From: Vibrio brasiliensis LMG 20546
GTDB taxonomy: Bacteria; Pseudomonadota; Gammaproteobacteria; Enterobacterales; Vibrionaceae
DNA: 64,000 bases
Direction: 5' to 3'
NCBI RefSeq assembly: GCF_000189255.1
Contig: NZ_AEVS01000008.1
Location: 1-64,000, forward strand
Below are positions 59,637 to 64,000 of this stretch, in pieces. A program made the translations under genes and the position numbers. The notes under the pieces are model-generated. The model was not told where the DNA came from and made no database searches. It saw nothing but the letters and a program-made list of their open reading frames with translations. Positions within the stretch are counted from its first letter, which is position 1, and every line of letters begins with the position of its first letter.

Positions 59637-60395
59637 ATGTTTAAAGACCTACACAGAAATGAAAAGCCACTGATTATTTGTAATGTATGGGACGTTGCCA
59701 GCGCGCTGATCGCCGAACAGCAGGGCTTTTCAGCCATTGGCACTTCCAGTGCTGCGATTGCGAGTATGTTGGGGCAAGAAGATGGGGAGCAAATCGAATT
59801 TCAACAGCTGCTATCGATTGTTGACTCGATTTGCAAGGCATCGAGCTTACCGCTTACGGTTGATATTGAATCTGGTTACGGTGACACGCCACAAATCATT
59901 GCCAACAACATTATCCAGCTCGCCGAGTTAGGTGTGGTGGGAATCAATATCGAAGACAGTGTTGTTGTCGACGGTCAAAGAGCGCTGTGTGATGCGGAAT
60001 CATTCGGTCGAACACTTCAATCGGTAACTACCCAGCTCAATAATGCCGGTGTCGAAGTGTTCATCAACGTCAGAAGTGATACCTATCTGCTCAATGTAGA
60101 CAATACCCTTAAAGCGAGTATCGAAAGAGCAAACATCTATCAAAATTCTGGGGCGGACGGTTTGTTTCTGCCTTGCATCCAACAACCCAATGATATTAAA
60201 AAGGTTGTTAATAGCACTGCGCTACCTGTCAATGTTATGTGCGTTCCTGACCTGCCTGACTTCGCAACACTGGAAAAACTAGGTGTAAAACGCATCAGTA
60301 TGGGTAATTATGTCCATCAGGCGATGTTAGCATCACTGTCATCGAAGCTGATTTCAATCGTTAAGGAGAACTCATTCTCGCCTTTATTCGTCTAG
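59637..60395 (+). CDS. isocitrate lyase / phosphoenolpyruvate mutase family protein
   Basis: A 252-residue TIM-barrel protein of the ICL/PEP-mutase superfamily. Typical blocks are ICNVWDVASALIAEQQGFSAIGTSSAA (about 14-40), LTVDIESGYGD (about 72-82, Asp and Glu for magnesium), GINIEDS (about 101-107) and VFINVRSDTYL (about 139-149). The loop Cys of authentic lyases (KKCGH) is not present, so the reaction is not isocitrate cleavage. Many similar Vibrio genes are annotated only to the superfamily. It stands alone, with weak AAGGAACGG upstream. Confidence 0.85.
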   Translation: MFKDLHRNEKPLIICNVWDVASALIAEQQGFSAIGTSSAAIASMLGQEDGEQIEFQQLLSIVDSICKASSLPLTVDIESGYGDTPQIIANNIIQLAELGVVGINIEDSVVVDGQRALCDAESFGRTLQSVTTQLNNAGVEVFINVRSDTYLLNVDNTLKASIERANIYQNSGADGLFLPCIQQPNDIKKVVNSTALPVNVMCVPDLPDFATLEKLGVKRISMGNYVHQAMLASLSSKLISIVKENSFSPLFV

Positions 60396-60470
60396 CCTGT
60401 GTAATCTTTTAAACGTAGGTGGGTAAGAGGGTGGGGCTGACGACTACCAAGCAAAAGGAAAGCAATATTT

Positions 60471-61007
60471 ATGGACAAGTTTACCATGCTGAAACAGTTG
60501 GGAGCTGGAGATTTTCAGCACCTTAATGGCTCACTTGAAGCTCACTTAAAAGGCACCCAAGCGGTGCTCAATGAGTGGAACAGTAGTGAGTTGCTTCAAA
60601 CAGCAGGTCTGTTTCACGCTGCCTACGGTACCGCAGGGTTTGATGAAAATATGGTTTCGTTAAACCAGCGTCAAGAGATTGCGCAGGTAATAGGCGATGC
60701 TGAAGAGGCTCTGGTGTACCTATATTGTTCATGTGATCGAGACTTTGTATTTGCTCAGTTTGGTAACGTTGACCCTATTGAATTTAAAGACCGTTTTAAT
60801 GGTAAGTTGTTTACACTAAAGCCTCAAACCGCCAAGCAATTGTGTGAGTTGACGGTCGCGAATGAGCTGGAATTGGTCTATTCGAGTGAAGAGCTCAAGG
60901 CTAAATATGGTTCTGAACTGCTCGAGCTATTCCAAAGGATGGATGATTACTTAAGCCCTCAAGCTCGTAGTGCGTACCGCAGTGCTTTGTCAGACCTGGT
61001 AACTTAA
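60471..61007 (+). CDS. DUF6817-type HD-like protein
   Basis: A 178-residue soluble protein. The N-terminal half has the helical pattern HLNGSLEAHLKGTQAVLNEW and LLQTAGLFHAAYGTAGF (about 18-60), in which spaced His residues resemble the metal site of HD-fold proteins. This matches the DUF6817 family, of unknown function. The C-terminal half is helical and acidic. GGAAAG precedes the start. It leads a run of small genes with acetyltransferases but has no evident functional tie to them. Confidence 0.65.
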   Translation: MDKFTMLKQLGAGDFQHLNGSLEAHLKGTQAVLNEWNSSELLQTAGLFHAAYGTAGFDENMVSLNQRQEIAQVIGDAEEALVYLYCSCDRDFVFAQFGNVDPIEFKDRFNGKLFTLKPQTAKQLCELTVANELELVYSSEELKAKYGSELLELFQRMDDYLSPQARSAYRSALSDLVT

Positions 61008-61063
61008 TGAGAGAGCTTGCCGTTAGCGAGCTATCTTAACAGCGAATGAGGGAGTACATAGAC

Positions 61064-61588
61064 ATGCTAATCGAAACGCCTAATTTGAAGATTCGCCCGT
61101 TTCAGGCAGAAGATCTCGAAGCGGTGTATAAGTATATGTCTGATACACAGGTGACCTATTACCTGCCTGAAGGCACAATGACAAAATCTGATGTGGCGTC
61201 CTTTATTGCAGATAATCAAAAAGCATTCGCTATCTGCAATAAAAATAACGGTAAGTTGATGGGGCATATTGAGTTTTATGCCTGGTTTGGTGACCATACT
61301 TATGAGATAGGCTGGGCGATAAATCCTGAGTTTCACAGATGTGGTGTTGCTTATGAAGCGGCATTCGCAGCGCTAAAGTATGGCTTCCAACAACTTGGTA
61401 TCCACAGGGTTATCGCCACCGCACAACCTGAAAATAAGGCGTCTTACCGATTGATGGAGAAACTCGGTATGGTGCGAGAAGGGCACTTTAGGCAGTGTAT
61501 TCCCAAAGGGAACGGTGTATGGTGGGATGAGTATTTTTATTCTATGCTGGCTGAGGATTTTAAGCGTCCTTTAGTTCAGGAGCGATAG
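61064..61588 (+). CDS. GNAT-family N-acetyltransferase, RimJ/RimL type
   Basis: A 174-residue acetyl-CoA-dependent acetyltransferase. It opens with the RimJ/RimL pattern LIETPNLKIRPFQAEDLEAVYKYM and carries the acetyl-CoA-binding segment EIGWAINPEFHRCGVAYEAAFAAL (about 84-108) and RVIATAQPENKASYRLMEKLGMVREG (about 118-145). Members acetylate ribosomal-protein N-termini, antibiotics or metabolites; no substrate is evident. I chose the ATG at 61064 with GGGAG upstream. Confidence 0.85.
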   Translation: MLIETPNLKIRPFQAEDLEAVYKYMSDTQVTYYLPEGTMTKSDVASFIADNQKAFAICNKNNGKLMGHIEFYAWFGDHTYEIGWAINPEFHRCGVAYEAAFAALKYGFQQLGIHRVIATAQPENKASYRLMEKLGMVREGHFRQCIPKGNGVWWDEYFYSMLAEDFKRPLVQER

Positions 61589-61645
61589 CTTAGTTTTAGT
61601 TATTTAGGCTTAGTGACTTAACATCTAATCATGGACAAAGGACAG

Positions 61646-62188
61646 ATGGATCTAGCATCAAATTTTATTATGCTGGCGCGTTATAACCAGCGAATGAATC
61701 AGCAACTTCTGGAGGTGTGCAGCCAACTTACCTCTCAGCAACTGCATCAGGATACCAAGGCGTTTTTTCCCACTGTGATGGCTCATTGGAATCATATCCT
61801 GTTCGGCGACTTAATCATGCTGCAACGCCTTGTTGCTAACGGCTTAGTTAACGTTGACCAGGCAATATTGGCAAGACTACCAGAAGCCAGATCAGTGAGT
61901 GATACGTTTGCCTCTAGCCTAGAGGAGCTGAAGCCGATACGTACTCTGGTTGATTCAGTTTATCTGCAGTTAACGGAAAGTTTTACCGCAACGAGTTGCG
62001 ATGAGGTTGTGAGATACACCACCACGGAAGGGCAGGCAATCGAGCGTAAAGTTGGCGAGTTCTGTCAGCATATTTTCAATCATCAAACTCATCATCGCGG
62101 ACAATTAACCTGCCTGTTAAGTCAGTTTGGTCTCGATTTTGGCTGTACAGATCTCCCTGTCATCGTGCCTGAAGGTGCGGAAGAATAG
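61646..62188 (+). CDS. DinB-family protein
   Basis: A 180-residue four-helix-bundle protein of the DinB/YfiT superfamily. The pattern starts ASNFIMLARYNQRMNQQLLEVC, contains FFPTVMAHWNHILFGDLIML (about 38-57), whose His is the first likely metal ligand, and ends FCQHIFNHQTHHRGQLTCLLSQ (about 140-160), with the two remaining His ligands. Functions vary and are mostly unknown. ATG codons at 61631 and 61646 are both possible; AAAGGA supports the second, which also gives the usual family N-terminus. Confidence 0.82.
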   Translation: MDLASNFIMLARYNQRMNQQLLEVCSQLTSQQLHQDTKAFFPTVMAHWNHILFGDLIMLQRLVANGLVNVDQAILARLPEARSVSDTFASSLEELKPIRTLVDSVYLQLTESFTATSCDEVVRYTTTEGQAIERKVGEFCQHIFNHQTHHRGQLTCLLSQFGLDFGCTDLPVIVPEGAEE

Positions 62189-62196
62189 GCTGGCTA

Positions 62197-62643
62197 ATGA
62201 CAGTAGAACTCAGAACCATCAACCAGGATAACTTTTACTCAATCTGTCTGCTTGAAGTGACCAATGAACAGGCGGCGTAAGTAGACAGCAATGCGATCTC
62301 TTTGGCGCAGGCTAACTTTATGCAGTTTGCTTGGTTCAGAGGTATTTACGTGGATGACAAGCCAGTCGGCTTTGTGTTGGTTAATGCGGATACATCGGCG
62401 GGAAAATTCTCATTGTGGCGCTTAATGATTGATAAAAACCACCAGTCAAAAGGATATGGTCGCACAGCATTGGCGCGACTTATTGAGTCCTTGCGCGACG
62501 AGTTTGCTATCGAACGTTTGTATACCAGTGTTGTTGATGGCTCTCATAGTGCTGAGGCGTTTTACATTGGGTTTGGTTTTACGCCAACTGGCCATCTGGT
62601 GGAAGGGCGTGAAGTTGAATTGTGTCTGTCGATAGAGTCGTAA
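62197..62643 (+). pseudogene. GNAT acetyltransferase gene interrupted by an in-frame stop
   Basis: The frame starting at ATG 62197 reads like the normal N-terminus of a GNAT protein (MTVELRTINQDNFYSICLLE) but meets TAA at 62278-62280. The same frame then continues without a break (VDSNAISLAQANFMQFAWF) through the acetyl-CoA-binding segment LMIDKNHQSKGYGRTALARL to a stop at 62641. Nothing is shifted, so one substitution would restore a 148-residue enzyme. A shorter protein from the TTG at 62302 is possible but would lack the first strand and helix. A sequencing error cannot be excluded. Confidence 0.75.
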
Positions 62644-62706
62644 ACTTGCCCAGTTACCGCGATATGAAAAACATGAGCCAGGACGAAATTAACAAGGAGA
62701 AACTCC

Positions 62707-63225
62707 ATGGAACTGATTTCACCAAGCGTTGACTTACAATCAGAGTTCTCAGCCTTTTATCAGGATTTGGCGGAAAAAGATCCGTCTAATGCGGATTATT
62801 ATAGTCAGGGAATATCTGACTTTGCCCTTTATGTTCAACGGTTAAATCAAGAAGCTCAGGGAATCAATTTACGTGATGGCTATGTACCGTGCAGTCATTA
62901 TTGGCTGGTGGATAATCAGCGTAATATTCTGGGTGTCATACGGATTCGACATAACATAAATAATGAGTTTCTTACTTTAGAAGCCGGGCATATCGGCTAT
63001 GATATTGCCCCTTCTTTTCGTGGCTTAGGTTACGGCAAAAATATGCTTAAACTGGCGTTACTCAAAGCGAAAGCTCTTGGGATAACAAAAGCTTTGATCA
63101 CTGCAGACGAAGATAACTTTGCGTCGCGTAAGGTGATTGAAGCGAATGGCGGGCAGTTTGAAAATATTGTCATGGGTAAGGTGTTTCCAAATCCACTGGC
63201 GCGGTATTGGGTCGACTGCGACTAG
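62707..63225 (+). CDS. GNAT-family N-acetyltransferase
   Basis: A 172-residue acetyltransferase. The acetyl-CoA site is in HIGYDIAPSFRGLGYGKNMLKLAL (about 98-121), followed by ALITADEDNFASRKVIEANGGQFE (about 132-155), both canonical. The N-terminal FSAFYQDLAEKDPSNADYY pattern is shared with a common group of Vibrio and Bacillus acetyltransferases of unknown substrate. AAGGAG precedes the ATG. It lies behind the interrupted acetyltransferase gene but is not similar enough to be a recent duplicate. Confidence 0.88.
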   Translation: MELISPSVDLQSEFSAFYQDLAEKDPSNADYYSQGISDFALYVQRLNQEAQGINLRDGYVPCSHYWLVDNQRNILGVIRIRHNINNEFLTLEAGHIGYDIAPSFRGLGYGKNMLKLALLKAKALGITKALITADEDNFASRKVIEANGGQFENIVMGKVFPNPLARYWVDCD

Positions 63226-63288
63226 TTTTCTCTCGTTGATTACCTGCTGGTAATAGTTAGGTCTAGACTGTAACTAGCGAGGTGAAGC

Positions 63289-63492
63289 ATGAGCAGACTA
63301 AAGAGTAATAACAATGACACCAGCACAGTGGAGCAGCCATGCATCCGTCATTGCTGTTTAGACGAAAATGATGTCTGTTTAGGCTGTTATCGAACTCTGG
63401 AAGAGATTCTCAATTGGTCCGCTTCAAGCAATGAAGAGAAGCGAGCTATTTTAGACTTGTGCCAAACTCGTAAGCAGAGTCGGAATCGATAG
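63289..63492 (+). CDS. DUF1289-family small Cys-rich protein
   Basis: A 67-residue protein with the DUF1289 pattern: CIRHCCLDENDVCLGCYRTLEEI (about 18-40), in which four or five Cys residues could hold a metal or Fe-S cluster. The remainder is charged. The family is widespread in proteobacteria and uncharacterised. GAGGTG precedes the ATG. Confidence 0.85.
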   Translation: MSRLKSNNNDTSTVEQPCIRHCCLDENDVCLGCYRTLEEILNWSASSNEEKRAILDLCQTRKQSRNR

Positions 63493-63613
63493 TATATCTG
63501 CGACGAGAATGGGGTCGTTTTTGATGTCATCTACACGATTAAAACTTCAAAACTCCTTAACTTAATTTGCTACACTCTCGCTTTATATTTCGGCACAGTA
63601 GGAACATGATTCG

Positions 63614-63844
63614 ATGAGCCAGCAACAACCTAATAATCCGCTACATGGTTTAACCCTAGAAAAAATTCTTGTTCGCTTGCACGAGCATTATGGCTGGGAG
63701 GGGCTGGACGAGCGTATTCAGATTAATTGTTTCTACAACAACCCATCAATTAAGTCCTCGCTAAAGTTCTTACGCCGCACACAGTGGGCAAGGGACAAAG
63801 TTGAAGCCTTGTATATCGAGACCTTCTGCCAGTCAGATGATTGA
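63614..63844 (+). CDS. VF530-family DNA-binding protein
   Basis: A 76-residue protein matching the VF530 family, named after a Vibrio fischeri gene. The conserved run covers [20 protein letters not shown] (about 7-26) and [22 protein letters not shown] (about 39-60). Family members fold as small helical proteins and are thought to bind DNA; their cellular role is unclear. It is a single gene with its own upstream AT-rich spacer. Confidence 0.9.
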   Translation: MSQQQPNNPLHGLTLEKILVRLHEHYGWEGLDERIQINCFYNNPSIKSSLKFLRRTQWARDKVEALYIETFCQSDD

Positions 63845-63920
63845 TATAGGTAGCTTCGCATAGGACAGATTAATAGCGCTTGCCGTTAAGTGAACACCGC
63901 CTCTACAGGGAGAGTATAAA

Positions 63921-64000
63921 GTGCAACCGAAAGAACTTGGTAAGGCATACGACCAAATTACCTATCGTTGGCATAACAGTGACTTTGATATGAATAACGG
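63921..64000 (+). CDS. N-terminal fragment of a probable SAM-dependent methyltransferase
   Basis: A GTG at 63921, with GGGAG 7-8 bases before it, opens a frame that runs off the right edge after 26 full codons (opening VQPKELGKAYDQITYRWHNS). The YDQIT-x-W and following DMNNG pattern resembles the start of small class I methyltransferases common in Vibrio. The SAM-binding motifs lie outside the window, so the call is tentative. Confidence 0.5.
   Translation, partial: MQPKELGKAYDQITYRWHNSDFDMNN

Noticed and set aside
61064-63225. Run of small acetyltransferase and DinB genes suggesting an integron cassette array
   Set aside because: No attC-like repeats are seen between the genes, spacing is irregular and no integrase is present.

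Overview
This window looks like a chromosomal segment from a marine Vibrio or close relative (Vibrionaceae). Supporting signs are a VF530-family DNA-binding protein, a ShyB-type zinc-starvation endopeptidase, an Opp-type oligosaccharide importer with a LamB-like porin, TRAP transport and moderate GC. I see no rRNA, tRNA, CRISPR array, insertion sequence, prophage or integron site. Genes are dense and ordered in functional islands.

Layout. 1-3.2 kb: NAD salvage (pncB, the repressor nrtR, a pncA-type nicotinamidase). 3.4-8.5 kb: a five-gene operon resembling a second Lol system (LolA-like protein, two FtsX-type permeases, an ATPase, an outer-membrane barrel). 8.6-11.5 kb: small accessory genes (tail-anchored protein, NIPSNAP, GFA, HD, SnoaL, VOC). 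11.5-30.5 kb: a beta-glucan (probably laminarin) utilisation region with a very large GH94-clan phosphorylase, a five-gene Opp-type ABC importer, a LacI repressor, a GH16 lipoprotein, a LamB-like porin, an AraC regulator and a domain-swapped GH3 beta-glucosidase. Five near-identical 18-bp palindromes place most of it in one LacI-type regulon. 30.8-38.8 kb: gltS and a tripartite RND efflux operon behind a LysR gene. 39.0-41.2 kb: a tryptophanyl-tRNA synthetase gene preceded by a short reading frame with two adjacent Trp codons and competing hairpins, then a RarD-like permease. 41.3-49.7 kb: a TRAP transporter, an Asp/Glu-type racemase, a DegT aminotransferase, a HisD/HpsN-like dehydrogenase, an L-cysteate sulfo-lyase-like enzyme and a LysR regulator, best read as catabolism of an organosulfonate. 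50.9-59.5 kb: the zinc-starvation regulon (znuA, znuCB, DUF1826, zur, a dihydroorotase paralogue, a COG0523 GTPase, an aspartoacylase-like hydrolase, a ShyB-like M23 endopeptidase) with two identical Zur-type palindromes. 59.6-64 kb: small enzymes and acetyltransferases, one interrupted by a stop codon, then DUF1289, VF530 and the start of a methyltransferase gene.

How the genes work together. In the glucan region the GH16 lipoprotein would cut polymer outside the cell, the porin and Opp system would bring oligomers in, and the cytoplasmic phosphorylase and GH3 enzyme would release glucose-1-phosphate and glucose. In the sulfonate locus the TRAP system would import a C3 sulfonate. The dehydrogenase, racemase and lyase could then convert an amino-alcohol sulfonate such as cysteinolate to pyruvate, ammonium and sulfite; this is inference. 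In the zinc region uptake, zinc-sparing paralogues and a replacement cell-wall hydrolase would be induced together when Zur loses zinc.

The signals I consider most worth following up are the trpS leader, the sulfonate operon, the nested inverted repeat before the phosphorylase, the Gln-for-His change in the Zur-linked dihydroorotase, and the Lol-like operon ending in a barrel protein. All assignments come from reading sequence alone; no database search was run.
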